Shown here: positions 1-8,816 of the stretch, in pieces
Numbering within the stretch: the stretch's first letter is position 1
Layout of the letters: the number at the start of each line of letters is the position of its first letter
Assembly: GCF_029868625.1 (NCBI RefSeq)
Contig: NZ_JARWOJ010000233.1
Coordinates: 1-33,060, forward strand
Length of the DNA stretch: 33,060 nt
Direction: 5' to 3'
From: Nocardia neocaledoniensis
GTDB taxonomy: Bacteria; Actinomycetota; Actinomycetes; Mycobacteriales; Mycobacteriaceae
Program-made: the position numbers and the translations under genes
The notes under the pieces: generated by a model
Told to the model about the DNA's origin: nothing
The model's database searches: none
Seen by the model: only the letters and a program-made list of their open reading frames with translations

Positions 1-141
1 AACCAGGACATGTTCACCGCCACCCTGGACGGGCTGGTCAGCCGGTTCGGGCTGCAGGGTGAGAGCCTGGGCATGGTTGTCGGCGGTGCCGTGCTCAAGC
101 GCGTCGGCGAGCACAGCCTGATCCGCGAGAGCGTGCTCCCC
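1..141 (+). pseudogene. N-terminal fragment of an acetyl-CoA acetyltransferase (thiolase), truncated
   Basis: Frame 1 is open from the first base and reads NQDMFTATLDGLVSRFGLQG followed by GMVVGGAVLK and RESVL. This matches the early part of FadA/FadI-type acetyl-CoA acetyltransferases, which carry out thiolytic cleavage or condensation of acetyl-CoA units. After RESVL (about base 141) the similarity stops. The next residues are Pro/Arg/Gly-rich, none of the downstream thiolase blocks (nucleophilic Cys region, GGxASM, CGGGG) appear, and a strong hairpin follows at 176-209. A thiolase is about 400 residues, so about 90% is missing. It is either a deletion remnant or a contig-edge assembly join; the sequence alone cannot decide. 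The 5' end is outside the window. Confidence 0.55.
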
Positions 142-175
142 ACCAGCCTCTGTTCCCCGGACCCCAAACGGGGCG

Positions 176-209
176 GGGCGCCGAGCAAGACCCACCCCCC
201 TCGGCGCCC
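176..209. terminator. 10-bp perfect hairpin downstream of the alpha/beta hydrolase
   Basis: GGGCGCCGAG (176-185) and CTCGGCGCCC (200-209) are exact inverted repeats around a 14-nt loop. The hairpin lies 22 bases past the stop codon of the minus-strand hydrolase. There is no clear T-run on either side, as is common for actinobacterial intrinsic-like terminators. Confidence 0.5.
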
Positions 210-231
210 GGCGATTGGTCGTGCGGGCCCG

Positions 232-1275
232 CTACCCCTTGCGGTAGGTCGCCAGCCAGTCCAGCCAGTTGTCGGCCTCCTGGAAAGCGTTGGCGCGCAC
301 CGCTTCCGAGGACAGGAACACATCGTGGCGGGCACCGTCGATCGGGACGATCGTGGTGCGCTCGCCCAGGCAGCCCGCCCAGCGCTGGATCTGCTTGACG
401 TCGAGCACGGCGTCGGCCACGTCGACCGCGGGGCTGTGTTCGCGGGCGAACTTGGTCAGCCGCGAGCGCAGGATCAGCGCGGGCACGCCGATCGCGAGTC
501 CCTGGTGCAGCCGCGCCTGGCCCTGCCGGATGGCGCGCAGCCAGCCCAGCCGCACCGGCTCGCCGGTGAGCGGCTTCCAGTCCAGGTTGTAGTCCCACTC
601 GCCCGCCCGGGTGTGGTGCAGGCTGTCGCCGTAGGCGGTGCTCACGCCCATGCCGGGCAGCTGGGCGAAGGCGCGCACCCGGCCGACGGCGTTGATGATC
701 GGCGTGCCGACCGTCCGGTAGAACGACGGACCCTGCAGGTCGAACCAGGGGCTGTTGAGCACGACGCCGGCCACACCGGCGGCCGCGCTCCCGCGGGTGG
801 CCTCGAGCCGGTCCAGCCACAGCGCGGCCACCAGTCCGCCGGTCGAGTGCCCGACGACCAGCACGTCGTTGCCGGTCTCCGCGCGCGCGATCCGCAGCGC
901 CTCGTTCAGCTCGACGTCGTAGAGCGCCAGATCGCTGACGTAGTGCGCGCTTTGTCCCTCGCGCCGCGAACGACCGCATTTGCGCAGGTCCAGCGCGTAG
1001 AAGCGATGTCCTCGCGCCGCGAAATGCTGGGCAAGGTGCTCCTGGAAGAAGTAGTCGGTGAAACCGTGCAGGTACAGCACGGTGGGTTCGGTGGACGGTG
1101 CGCTCGCATCGGGCAGATAGCGCACGAGCGTGGCCACCACCTCGCCCTCGCCGTCGGGGTCGGGGCCCAGCGGCAGGGTGCGCTGTTGGTAGTCGGTGCC
1201 GAGGACATCGGGTTGCCACTGCTCATCGGTCCGCGCGGGGCCGCCGACGGGATCGAGTGAGGTTTCGTTCGTCAC
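232..1275 (-). CDS. alpha/beta-fold hydrolase (monoacylglycerol lipase-like serine hydrolase)
   Basis: A 347-residue protein with an alpha/beta hydrolase layout. The oxyanion region is YLHGFTDYF, the nucleophile elbow is GHSTGG (Ser between His and Thr), and a C-terminal ARHDVF supplies the likely catalytic His; an Asp in the VDVADAVLD segment could complete the triad. No signal peptide or membrane segment is seen, so it is probably cytosolic. It resembles lysophospholipase/monoacylglycerol-lipase-like proteins, but the substrate cannot be read from sequence. In M. tuberculosis a hydrolase (Rv2854) also lies near mqo. Start choice: a TTG at 1284 is in frame, but a -10 like TAGATT (minus strand, 1283-1288) ends 7 nt before GTG 1275, which suggests a leaderless GTG start. 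It is divergent from mqo. Confidence 0.85.
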   Translation of the reverse strand: MTNETSLDPVGGPARTDEQWQPDVLGTDYQQRTLPLGPDPDGEGEVVATLVRYLPDASAPSTEPTVLYLHGFTDYFFQEHLAQHFAARGHRFYALDLRKCGRSRREGQSAHYVSDLALYDVELNEALRIARAETGNDVLVVGHSTGGLVAALWLDRLEATRGSAAAGVAGVVLNSPWFDLQGPSFYRTVGTPIINAVGRVRAFAQLPGMGVSTAYGDSLHHTRAGEWDYNLDWKPLTGEPVRLGWLRAIRQGQARLHQGLAIGVPALILRSRLTKFAREHSPAVDVADAVLDVKQIQRWAGCLGERTTIVPIDGARHDVFLSSEAVRANAFQEADNWLDWLATYRKG

Positions 1276-1373
1276 ACCGCTCAATCTATCGCGCGGTCAT
1301 CGCGACGTGCAGTGTTGGTTTACATCACATTCGGTAGGTCGGTTGCGGTACTCCGAACGCCTGAGGTGCACAA

Positions 1374-1401
1374 TTGGCTTCAGGTGAACGACGGGTAACC
1401 T
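1374..1401 (+). promoter_or_regulatory. candidate mqo promoter
   Basis: TTGGCT (1374-1379), a 16-nt spacer and TAACCT (1396-1401) resemble SigA -35/-10 elements. The predicted start of transcription is near 1408, giving a leader of roughly 64 nt before GTG 1472. The position in the divergent hydrolase/mqo gap fits. Confidence 0.35.
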
Positions 1402-1471
1402 ACCCCCGGCGGTTCACCGCGAGTCGCCCCGAACACCAAGCGCCCGCGCCAAGCGAACCCACCGCAGGTGG

Positions 1472-3034
1472 GTGGCTGAGAAGGACAAGGAAGTCGATCT
1501 ACCCGTGCCGAACGCTGCGAAGATTGAAAAGACCGATGTAGTTCTCATCGGCGCTGGCATCATGAGTGCCACGCTGGGCGCGCTGCTGCGGCAGCTGCAG
1601 CCGGAGTGGACGATCTCGGTGTTCGAGCGGCTCGACGCCGCCGCCGCGGAGAGCAGCGACCCGTGGAACAACGCGGGTACCGGTCACTCGGCGCTGTGCG
1701 AGCTCAACTACAGCCCGCAGAACGCCGACGGCTCGGTCGACGTGAGCAAGGCCGTCGACATCAACGAGCGCTTCCAGGTCTCGCGCCAGTTCTGGGCCTC
1801 GGCGGTCGACAACGGTGTCCTCGGTGACCCGAGCCGCTTCATCAACCCCATCCCGCACGTCAGCTTCGTGCACGGCGCCGACAACGTCGACTACCTGCGC
1901 AAGCGCTACGAGGCGCTGGCGCCGCACCCGCTGTTCCGCGGCATGGAGTACATCGACAGCCCCGACGAGTTCAGCGCGCGCCTGCCGCTGATGGCCAAGG
2001 GCCGCGACTTCAGCGACCCGATCGCGCTGAACTGGACCGACGGCGGCACCGACATCGACTTCGGCGCGCTCACCAAGCAGCTGCTGGCCCACATCGGCTA
2101 CTCCGGCGGCGAGATCGCCTTCGGCACCGAGGTCCGTGACCTCGACAAGCAGTCCGACGGGTCGTGGAACGTCACCGTGCGCAACCTGCGCACCTTCCAG
2201 TCCCGCACGCTCAACGCGAAGTTCGTGTTCGTCGGCGCCGGTGGCGGAGCGCTGCCGCTGCTGCAGAAGTCGGGCATCAAGGAGGCCAAGGGCTTCGGCG
2301 GCTTCCCGATCTCGGGCCAGTTCCTGCGCTGCACCAACCCCGCGCTGATCGACCAGCACGAGGCCAAGGTGTACGGCAAGGCCGCTGTCGGCGCGCCGCC
2401 GATGTCGGTGCCGCACCTGGATACCCGCGTCATCAACGGCACCCAGGGCCTGCTGTTCGGCCCCTACGCCGGCTGGACCCCGAAGTTCCTCAAGGACGGC
2501 TCCAATGCCGACCTGTTCAAGTCGATCAAGCCCAACAACATCGGCTCGCTCGTCGGCGTCGGCCTGACCGAGATGGGTCTCACCAAGTACCTGATCAGTG
2601 AGCTGCTCAAGTCGCAGTCCGGCAAGGTCGGCGTGCTCGAGGAGTTCATGCCGCGCGCCGAGGGCCGTGACTGGGAGCTGATCACCGCCGGTCAGCGCGT
2701 GCAGGTCATCCGGCGCAAGGGCGCGGGCGGCGTGCTCGAGTTCGGCACCGCCGTGATCTCCGCCGAGGACGGCACCATCGCCGGTCTGCTCGGCGCCTCC
2801 CCGGGCGCCTCCACCTGCGTCACCGCCATGCTCGACGTGATGCAGCGCTGCTTCCCGCGCGAGTACGCGGACTGGACGCCGCAGCTGAAGCAGATGATCC
2901 CGTCGCTGGGCGTGAAGCTGTCGGAGAACCAGGCCCTGTTCCAGGAAGTGTGGGACTGGACCTCCAAGTCGCTGAAGCTGGATCGGGCGGCCACCCCGGC
3001 GCACGAGGATGCCGCGCACTACGCGCAGGTCTGA
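1472..3034 (+). CDS. mqo: malate:quinone oxidoreductase
   Basis: A 520-residue FAD-dependent peripheral membrane enzyme that oxidises L-malate to oxaloacetate and passes electrons to quinones, serving as the TCA-cycle and respiratory-chain malate oxidase. The N-terminal dinucleotide-binding motif [14 protein letters not shown] is at about residues 24-37. The conserved family blocks [26 protein letters not shown] and the C-terminal [17 protein letters not shown] are all present, and the length fits the family (about 490-520). The start used is GTG 1472 (VAEKDKEVD); a shorter GTG at 1505 is possible. The order mqo then GNAT acetyltransferase matches Rv2852c-Rv2851c. The stop is 7 bases before the next gene, so the two are probably co-transcribed. 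Confidence 0.95.
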   Translation: MAEKDKEVDLPVPNAAKIEKTDVVLIGAGIMSATLGALLRQLQPEWTISVFERLDAAAAESSDPWNNAGTGHSALCELNYSPQNADGSVDVSKAVDINERFQVSRQFWASAVDNGVLGDPSRFINPIPHVSFVHGADNVDYLRKRYEALAPHPLFRGMEYIDSPDEFSARLPLMAKGRDFSDPIALNWTDGGTDIDFGALTKQLLAHIGYSGGEIAFGTEVRDLDKQSDGSWNVTVRNLRTFQSRTLNAKFVFVGAGGGALPLLQKSGIKEAKGFGGFPISGQFLRCTNPALIDQHEAKVYGKAAVGAPPMSVPHLDTRVINGTQGLLFGPYAGWTPKFLKDGSNADLFKSIKPNNIGSLVGVGLTEMGLTKYLISELLKSQSGKVGVLEEFMPRAEGRDWELITAGQRVQVIRRKGAGGVLEFGTAVISAEDGTIAGLLGASPGASTCVTAMLDVMQRCFPREYADWTPQLKQMIPSLGVKLSENQALFQEVWDWTSKSLKLDRAATPAHEDAAHYAQV

Positions 3035-3041
3035 CGCGCTG

Positions 3042-3488
3042 ATGTCGACGGTCGCGCTGAAACGGGCATGGGCGGCGGATCTGGATACCGCCACCCTGTA
3101 CCGGCTGTTGCGGCTGCGCGTCGAGGTGTTCGTCGTCGAGCAGGAATGCGCCTATCCCGAACTGGACGGGCTCGACCTGCTGGCCGAGACCAGGCACCTG
3201 TGGCTCGAGGACGAGGATGACATCGTCGCCACCCTGCGCTTGCTCGAGGAGCGCGTCGACGGGGAGCACGGCTTCCGGATCGGCCGGGTGTGCGCGGCGA
3301 AGACCGCTCGCGGGCGCGGCTACAGCACGCGGCTGATGCGGGCCGCGCTGGCCGAGACCGGCTCGGCCACGGTCCGGCTGAACGCGCAATCGCACCTGGT
3401 GGACATGTACGGCACGTTCGGTTTCGTCACCGACGGTCCGGAATTTCTGGACGACGGGATCCCGCACGTGCCGATGCGGCGCGGATAG
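3042..3488 (+). CDS. GNAT-family N-acetyltransferase, ElaA type
   Basis: A 148-residue acetyltransferase. The N-terminal block LRVEVFVVEQECAYPELDG is the hallmark of the ElaA subgroup. The acetyl-CoA-binding region is RIGRVCAAKTARGRGYSTRL, with the R/Q-x-x-G-x-G/A signature at ARGRGYS, followed by the C-terminal MYGTFGFV strand typical of GNATs. The acceptor substrate is unknown. The start ATG 3042 lies 7 bases after the mqo stop, so it is probably in the mqo transcript. It corresponds in position and type to M. tuberculosis Rv2851c. Confidence 0.9.
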   Translation: MSTVALKRAWAADLDTATLYRLLRLRVEVFVVEQECAYPELDGLDLLAETRHLWLEDEDDIVATLRLLEERVDGEHGFRIGRVCAAKTARGRGYSTRLMRAALAETGSATVRLNAQSHLVDMYGTFGFVTDGPEFLDDGIPHVPMRRG

Positions 3489-3593
3489 ACGGCCGCTCGC
3501 CGCCGATCCGACGATCAGGTGGTGCGCGGGGCAGGATCGCGTACGGCTTTCGCTCGGGCGACGCCCGGCGGTCGGCGGCTACCGGTGCGCGAA

Positions 3594-3599
3594 TACAGT
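3594..3599 (+). promoter_or_regulatory. TANNNT -10 box immediately upstream of the chelatase GTG
   Basis: TACAGT ends 6 nt before GTG 3606. This spacing would place the transcription start at or next to the start codon, implying a leaderless transcript for the cobalamin genes. Confidence 0.4.
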
Positions 3600-3605
3600 G
3601 GGGGC

Positions 3606-5696
3606 GTGCCTGGTTTTGCTGATGTCGCCGCTGGTCCGCACGCCGCCGCCCGCTCGGCGGGCGAGGCGGGATTCCCCTTCTCGGCGGTCGTCGGGCAGGA
3701 ACGGCTGCAGCTGGCGTTGATCTTGTCGGCGGTGCACCCCGGGATCGGTGGTGTCCTCGTGCGCGGCGAGAAGGGGACGGCCAAGTCGACCGTGGTGCGC
3801 GCGCTCGCGCAGTTGCTGCCGCCGGTCGTCGACGAGAGCGGCGCCAGGCCCGCGCGCCTGGTGGAACTGCCGGTCGGCGCCACCGAGGACCGCGTCGTCG
3901 GCTCGCTGGATCTGGAGCGGGTGCTGCGCGACGGCGAGCAGGCGTTCCGGCCCGGTCTGCTGGCCGCGGCCCATCACGGTGTGCTCTATGTCGACGAGGT
4001 GAACCTGCTCCACGATCATCTGGTCGACGTGCTGCTGGACGCCGCCGCCATGGGCCGGGTCCATGTCGAGCGTGACGGCGTCTCGCATTCGCATCCGGCG
4101 CGGTTCGTGCTCGTCGGCACGATGAACCCCGAGGAAGGCGAACTGCGTCCGCAGCTGCTCGACCGGTTCGGGCTCACCGTCGACGTGGCCGCCTCCCGCG
4201 AGGTCGACGTGCGCATGGCCGTGGTGCGCAGGCGCCTGGACTACGAGGCCGATCCGGCCGGATTCGCGGCCCGCTATCTCGAGGCGGATCAGCGTGTCGC
4301 CGAACGGATCCTGAACGCACGGGACCGGCTGCCCGAGGTCGCGCTGGACGACGGCGAACTGCGCCGGATCGCGGCACTGTGCGCGGCGTTCGACGTCGAC
4401 GGGATGCGCGCCGACCTGGTCGTGGCCCGAACCGCCGCGGCCCACGCGGCCTGGCGGGGAGCGGACCGGGTGACCGAGGACGATGTCCGCGTCGCCGCCG
4501 AACTCGCGCTGCCGCATCGTCGCAGGCGTGATCCGTTCGACGAGCCGGGGATCAGCGAGGAACAACTCGACGACGCGATGCGCCAGGCCGCCGACGAGGT
4601 CGAGAAGGCCTCGGAGAACGATGATCCACGCCGGGGTGACGCGCCGTCCGGTGCCGAGGTTCCCGGGAACGGCCGGGACGATCGCGGCGACGACAACGGT
4701 CCGCGCGGTGACGCTCCGCACGGCGGCGGACCGGAGCCCGATCCCGACGACAACGGCCCGGACGGTGACGGCCCGCACGGCGGAACGGACCGCGATCCCG
4801 ATGACGACGGCCCCGACGGCGGCGGCCCGAACGGACGCGGTGGCTCCCGGCCGATGGCCGAAGGAGTCTCCGGCACACCGACTTCGGCGGCGAAACCCGC
4901 CCCGCGCTGGGAGGTCCCCGGTATCGGCGAGGGTGCGCCCGGCCGTCGCTCCCGGGCGCAGACCCGCTCCGGCCGGGCCGTGCGCCCGGATACCGACACC
5001 TCGACCGGACTGCACCTGCTCGGCACCGTGTTCGCCGCCGCCCCACGGCAATTCGAGCGCGGCAGGCTCAGCGGTCCACTGGCGCTGACCGCCGAGGATC
5101 TGCGCGGTGCGTATCGCGAAGGGCGCGAAGGGAATCTGGTCGTCTTCGTGGTCGACGCCTCCGGGTCGATGGCCGCCCGCGACCGGCTCACCGCCGTCAC
5201 CGGCGCCATCGTCACCCTGCTGCGCGACGCCTACCAGCGGCGCGACAAGGTGGCCGTGATCAGTGTGCGCGGCAGCGAGGCCGAACTCGTGCTGCCGCCC
5301 ACCTCCTCGGTCGACATCGCCGTGCGCAGGCTGGCCGGGCTGCGCACCGGCGGCAAGACGCCCCTCGCCGCCGGGCTGCTGAAGGCGCGCGAGGTGATCG
5401 CCCGCGAACACGTGCGCGATCCGCGCCGCCGTCCGATGCTGGTGCTGCTCACCGACGGCCGCGCCACCGGCGGCACCGACCCGCTGCCGCGCGCCCGGGC
5501 CGCGGCCCGGCTGCTGGCGGGCGAGGGGCACACCGCGATGGTGATCGACTGCGAACGCGGCATGGTCCGCCTCGGTCTCGCCGCCGAACTGTCCCGTGAC
5601 CTGCGCGCCCGCTATCTGCGCCTGGACGAGCTCACCGGCGACACCGTCGCCCAGGTCGTCCGCACCTCGGCGCGCCCAACGACCCGCGCGGCCTGA
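3606..5696 (+). CDS. fused AAA+/vWA chelatase subunit (magnesium/cobaltochelatase ChlI-ChlD type)
   Basis: A 696-residue protein combining both small chelatase subunits. The N-terminal AAA+ ATPase has Walker A GEKGTAKS at residues 54-61, Walker [10 protein letters not shown] near 126-134 and a sensor-like [21 protein letters not shown] low-complexity Asp/Gly/Pro linker runs from about 345 to 450, and the C-terminal vWA domain has [18 protein letters not shown] near residue 517. In photosynthetic organisms ChlI/ChlD drive Mg insertion. Here cobO and cobB follow, so it is inferred to be the ATPase partner of a CobN-like cobaltochelatase encoded elsewhere. The start GTG 3606 is chosen because the family begins just before [10 protein letters not shown] and a -10 box lies directly upstream. 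It is the counterpart of Rv2850c. The linker repeats are unusual (see findings). Confidence 0.9.
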   Translation: MPGFADVAAGPHAAARSAGEAGFPFSAVVGQERLQLALILSAVHPGIGGVLVRGEKGTAKSTVVRALAQLLPPVVDESGARPARLVELPVGATEDRVVGSLDLERVLRDGEQAFRPGLLAAAHHGVLYVDEVNLLHDHLVDVLLDAAAMGRVHVERDGVSHSHPARFVLVGTMNPEEGELRPQLLDRFGLTVDVAASREVDVRMAVVRRRLDYEADPAGFAARYLEADQRVAERILNARDRLPEVALDDGELRRIAALCAAFDVDGMRADLVVARTAAAHAAWRGADRVTEDDVRVAAELALPHRRRRDPFDEPGISEEQLDDAMRQAADEVEKASENDDPRRGDAPSGAEVPGNGRDDRGDDNGPRGDAPHGGGPEPDPDDNGPDGDGPHGGTDRDPDDDGPDGGGPNGRGGSRPMAEGVSGTPTSAAKPAPRWEVPGIGEGAPGRRSRAQTRSGRAVRPDTDTSTGLHLLGTVFAAAPRQFERGRLSGPLALTAEDLRGAYREGREGNLVVFVVDASGSMAARDRLTAVTGAIVTLLRDAYQRRDKVAVISVRGSEAELVLPPTSSVDIAVRRLAGLRTGGKTPLAAGLLKAREVIAREHVRDPRRRPMLVLLTDGRATGGTDPLPRARAAARLLAGEGHTAMVIDCERGMVRLGLAAELSRDLRARYLRLDELTGDTVAQVVRTSARPTTRAA

Positions 5697-5951
5697 CGTA
5701 CGCGTGGTCCGCGCAACGACCCAACTCGGTGCAGCATGTGGCCAGAGCTTCGACCCCACTCCAGGCCGTGTGTGGCCCGGCCGGCCTCTGATCAGCGGAG
5801 CGAACGGTTCGCCACAGCGTGCCGGTGGGGCCGGGCGTCACCGGTGGGATGCTGGGGCGGGGCGCGGGCCGGGCCCTGATAGAAAGAATGAGCGGTCGAC
5901 GAGGTGGGCCGTGAGCCCGCGCGTCCCCGCGCCAGAGTCGAAGGAGCCTAC
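5697..5951 (+). other. 255-bp gap between chelatase and cobO with no recognised element
   Basis: I looked for a second small gene or a cobalamin riboswitch (B12-box consensus) and saw neither. The only clear signal is the cobO ribosome binding site AAGGAG at 5941-5946. Confidence 0.5.
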
Positions 5952-6566
5952 GTGCCCAAGGGTGTTCCCGAGGTGGTGCCGGAAGACGGTCTGACGACGC
6001 GTCAGCGCCGCAATCAGCCGGTGCTGGCCGTGCACACCGGGCCGGGCAAGGGCAAGTCCACGGCCGCGTTCGGGATGGCGTTGCGGGCCTGGAACCAGGG
6101 CTTCGACATCGCGGTGTTCCAGTTCGTGAAGAGCGCGAAGTGGAAGGTGGGGGAGGAGGCGGCGTTTCGCACTCTCGGCACCGTGCACGAGCAGACCGGC
6201 GCCGGTGGCGCGGTCGAGTGGCACAAGATGGGCGAGGGCTGGTCGTGGACCCGCAAGCACGGCACCGAGGAGGACCACGCGGCCGCCGCCCTCGCGGGCT
6301 GGCAGGAGATCGCGCGCCGCCTCGCCGCCGAGCAGCACCGCTTCTACGTGCTCGACGAATTCACCTACCCGCTGAAGTGGGGCTGGGTCGACATCGACGA
6401 GGTCGTCGAGACCTTGACCAACCGCCCCGGCAACCAGCACGTGGTGATCACCGGCCGGGACGCGCCGCAAGCGCTGATGGACGCGGCCGACCTGGTCACC
6501 GAGATGACCAAGGTGAAGCACCCGATGGACGCGGGCCGCAAGGGCCAGCGCGGCATCGAATGGTGA
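5952..6566 (+). CDS. cobO: cob(I)yrinic acid a,c-diamide adenosyltransferase
   Basis: A 204-residue CobO/BtuR-type ATP:corrinoid adenosyltransferase. It transfers the 5'-deoxyadenosyl group from ATP to the Co(I) of cobyrinic acid a,c-diamide or cobinamide in adenosylcobalamin synthesis. The P-loop GPGKGKST is at residues 30-37; FQFVKSAKW, the conserved WxxxxGEGWSW region (KMGEGWSWTRK) and LDEFTYPLKWGW are all typical of the family. The start GTG 5952 is fixed by AAGGAG 5 nt upstream; an upstream in-frame ATG at 5904 lacks a binding site and adds Arg/Pro-rich residues not seen in the family. It corresponds to Rv2849c and is followed by cobB in the same direction. Confidence 0.95.
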   Translation: MPKGVPEVVPEDGLTTRQRRNQPVLAVHTGPGKGKSTAAFGMALRAWNQGFDIAVFQFVKSAKWKVGEEAAFRTLGTVHEQTGAGGAVEWHKMGEGWSWTRKHGTEEDHAAAALAGWQEIARRLAAEQHRFYVLDEFTYPLKWGWVDIDEVVETLTNRPGNQHVVITGRDAPQALMDAADLVTEMTKVKHPMDAGRKGQRGIEW

Positions 6567-6618
6567 GCTGCGCGGCGGTCGGCCGGACCGGTGCCGGTGC
6601 GCGCACGGGCGGGACGCC

Positions 6619-8112
6619 GTGAGCGCGCCTGCTGTCGTGATCGCCGCCCCGGCGTCGGGCAGCGGCAAGACCACGCTGGCGACCGGGCTGATCGGTGCGC
6701 TGCGCCGAGCAGGACACCGGGTGGCGCCGTTCAAGGTCGGTCCCGACTACATCGATCCCGGCTACCACGGGCTCGCCGCGGGGCGGCCCGGCCGCAATCT
6801 CGATCCCGTTCTGGTGGGCGAGGATCGCGTGGTGCCGCTGTACCGGCACGGCGCGCACGGCTGTGACATCGCCGTCGTCGAAGGCGTGATGGGCCTGTTC
6901 GACGGGCGCATCGACGAGAGCCGCGCCGACGCCGTGGCGGAGGGCTCCACCGCCCAGGTCGCGAGCCTGCTCGGCGCGCCCGTGGTGCTGGTGGTCGACG
7001 CCCGCGGCCATTCCCAGAGCCTGGCCGCGCTGCTGCACGGCTTCGCCACCTACGACTCCACGGTCCGCCTCGGCGGGGTCATCCTCAACCGGGTCGGCAG
7101 CGAACGCCACGAGCAGGTGCTGCGCGCCGCCTGCGACCGTGTCGGTCTCCCGGTCCTCGGCGCCCTCCCGCGCCTGGCCGAATTGGAAGTCCCCTCACGG
7201 CATCTGGGCCTCATCCCCGCCGTCGAGCACGGCTCCGCGGCGACCACGGCCGTGGCCGCGATGACCGACCTCGTCGCCGCGCACATCGACCTGCGCGCCG
7301 TGGTGGCCCTCGCCGCCGGAAACACCGCGGGCCCCGCCTGGGACCCAGCCGCCGAAGTGGCCGGATTCCTCGACACGACAACGGTTTCGGCCACCGCCGC
7401 GCGGCCGTCGAGTTCGACCGGCGAACCCGCCACGGTCGGACGCATGGGCTCGGTATCGACGAGCGGCGGCTCCGCGGCGACGACGGGCTCGGCCGAGGAC
7501 CAGGGGCCGATCATCGCGATGGCCGGGGGACCGGCCTTCACCTTCGGGTACGCCGAGCATCGCGAACTGCTGACGGCGGCGGGTGCCCGGGTCGTGGTGT
7601 TCGACCCGTTGACCGACGAATTGCCCGAGGGGACAGCGGGTGTCGTGCTGCCGGGCGGGTTCCCGGAGGAGCACGCGGCGGCGCTGTCCGCCAATGTCGG
7701 GCTCCGGACGGCGATCGCCGAGGGCGCGCGCAACGGGTTGCCGATCCACGCCGAATGCGCGGGCCTGCTGTATCTGACCCGCTCTCTCGACGGGCACCCG
7801 ATGGCGGGAGTGCTCGACGCCGACGCCGAATTCGGCCCGCGCCTGACCCTCGGCTACCGCGACGCCGTCGCCCTGCACGATTCGGTCCTCTGGCGCGCGG
7901 GCACCCGGGTCCGCGGCCACGAATTCCACCGCACCCGCCTGATCAGCGCCCCCAGCACCCCCGCGGCCTGGGGCTGGCGCCTCACCGAATCCGCGACCGA
8001 GGGCACCGTCATCGGCCAGGTCCACGCCTCCTACCTGCACACCCACCCCGCCGGAAACCCCGAAGCCATCGCCCGATTCGTCACCACCGCAACCCGATTC
8101 GGTCGTCCATGA
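6619..8112 (+). CDS. cobB: cobyrinate a,c-diamide synthase
   Basis: A 497-residue glutamine-dependent amidase that converts (hydrogeno)cobyrinic acid to its a,c-diamide using ATP and glutamine. The N-terminal dethiobiotin-synthetase-like domain has P-loop ASGSGKTT (residues 12-19), FKVGPDYIDPGYH and VVEGVMGLFDG. The C-terminal class I glutamine amidotransferase domain has GFPEEHAAAL, nucleophile Cys380 in HAECAGLLYLT and a catalytic His in GQVHASYLHTHPAG. About 40 Ser/Thr/Gly-rich residues lie between the domains (roughly 255-295), longer than I would expect. The start GTG 6619 sits right before SAPAVVIAAPASGSGK. The stop TGA overlaps the next ATG (ATGA). It corresponds to Rv2848c. Confidence 0.95.
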   Translation: MSAPAVVIAAPASGSGKTTLATGLIGALRRAGHRVAPFKVGPDYIDPGYHGLAAGRPGRNLDPVLVGEDRVVPLYRHGAHGCDIAVVEGVMGLFDGRIDESRADAVAEGSTAQVASLLGAPVVLVVDARGHSQSLAALLHGFATYDSTVRLGGVILNRVGSERHEQVLRAACDRVGLPVLGALPRLAELEVPSRHLGLIPAVEHGSAATTAVAAMTDLVAAHIDLRAVVALAAGNTAGPAWDPAAEVAGFLDTTTVSATAARPSSSTGEPATVGRMGSVSTSGGSAATTGSAEDQGPIIAMAGGPAFTFGYAEHRELLTAAGARVVVFDPLTDELPEGTAGVVLPGGFPEEHAAALSANVGLRTAIAEGARNGLPIHAECAGLLYLTRSLDGHPMAGVLDADAEFGPRLTLGYRDAVALHDSVLWRAGTRVRGHEFHRTRLISAPSTPAAWGWRLTESATEGTVIGQVHASYLHTHPAGNPEAIARFVTTATRFGRP

Positions 8113-8363
8113 CGACGCCAGGCCGGCCGCCCCACACGAGGCGACCTGAGGTGGCGAGCCGCGCGGGTGGAACCCTGATCAGCACGGCCGACCCCGCCGC
8201 GGCGAAGGTGCGAGGTCCGGTCGCCGCGAATGCGGGTGCCGCAGCCACAACCAGCCGCACCGGCGAATCGCGCGCACCGCACCCGGGAGCCGTCCGAGCG
8301 GGACCACCTGCGCTGCCGGCCCGAGGGTGGGCGACCGGCCGTGCGGCCCGCCGGGTGCCATGA
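8109..8363 (+). CDS. small uncharacterised ORF translationally coupled between cobB and the CobE-like gene
   Basis: ATG 8109 overlaps the cobB stop (ATGA), and this frame's own stop TGA 8361-8363 overlaps ATG 8360 of the next gene (again ATGA). It encodes 84 residues rich in Pro, Arg, Ala, Gly and Thr, with no Cys, no hydrophobic segment and no family I recognise; it looks disordered. A continuous open frame that exactly fills the gap with 4-nt overlaps at both ends is the main argument for translation. In such GC-rich DNA an open frame of this length can arise by chance, so it may instead be untranslated spacer. Confidence 0.35.
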   Translation: MTTPGRPPHTRRPEVASRAGGTLISTADPAAAKVRGPVAANAGAAATTSRTGESRAPHPGAVRAGPPALPARGWATGRAARRVP

Positions 8364-8770
8364 CCGAGGCAGATGGTCCGCGCGCGACCAGGGGGCCGGT
8401 GCGCGTGGCCGTCGGTGTCGGGGCGCGACCCCGAGCCGCGGCGGAGTCGATTCTGGCCGCAGTGCGCGCGGTCGCCGGCACGGATGTCGTCGGGTGCCTG
8501 GCGACGATCGATCGGCGCGCTGACGATCCCGGAGTGCGCGCTGCCGCGCGGGAACTCCGGGTCGCCGTCCGTGGTTTCACCGCCGCTGAACTCGCCCGGG
8601 TCGCCGTCGGCCACAGGTCGGATCGGACGGCCACGGCGGTGGGGACGCCGAGTGTCGCCGAGGCGGCCGCCCTGCTGGCGGGTGGAGGGGGACTCGCGCG
8701 TGCGCGCACCGTGGTCGGCGGCGTCGTCGTCGCGGCGGCCTACCTCGCGGTGCCGGAACAGCCGTGGTAG
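8360..8770 (+). CDS. CobE / CbiG C-terminal-domain cobalamin biosynthesis protein
   Basis: A 136-residue protein with the CbiG-C/CobE pattern: VGVGARPRAAAESILAAV (the Gly-rich first loop), LATIDRRADDPGVRAAA, the FTAAELARV segment and TPSVAEAAALLAGGG. In the anaerobic route this domain is part of CbiG (cobalt-precorrin-5A hydrolase); in the aerobic route the stand-alone homologue is CobE, whose exact role is less clear. The start ATG 8360 overlaps the previous frame's stop. It is the last recognisable cobalamin gene before the Y RNA/TROVE segment; in M. tuberculosis cobB is followed by cysG instead. The family assignment rests on motif pattern only. Confidence 0.7.
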   Translation: MTEADGPRATRGPVRVAVGVGARPRAAAESILAAVRAVAGTDVVGCLATIDRRADDPGVRAAARELRVAVRGFTAAELARVAVGHRSDRTATAVGTPSVAEAAALLAGGGGLARARTVVGGVVVAAAYLAVPEQPW

Positions 8771-8816
8771 TCGCGAGTCCCGGTGAACCGGCGCGAACGG
8801 TCGCGAATCAATTCGG

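Noticed and set aside
1499..3094. A long minus-strand open frame opposite mqo
   Set aside because: Antisense shadow of a strongly conserved enzyme; no recognisable domain.
3579..5759. A long minus-strand open frame (726 codons) opposite the chelatase
   Set aside because: It mirrors the GC-rich codon structure of the real gene, has no family similarity and is His/Arg/Gly-biased as expected for antisense frames.
5697..5951. A cobalamin riboswitch before cobO
   Set aside because: No B12-box-like consensus or supporting paired elements could be found by eye; a covariance search would be decisive.
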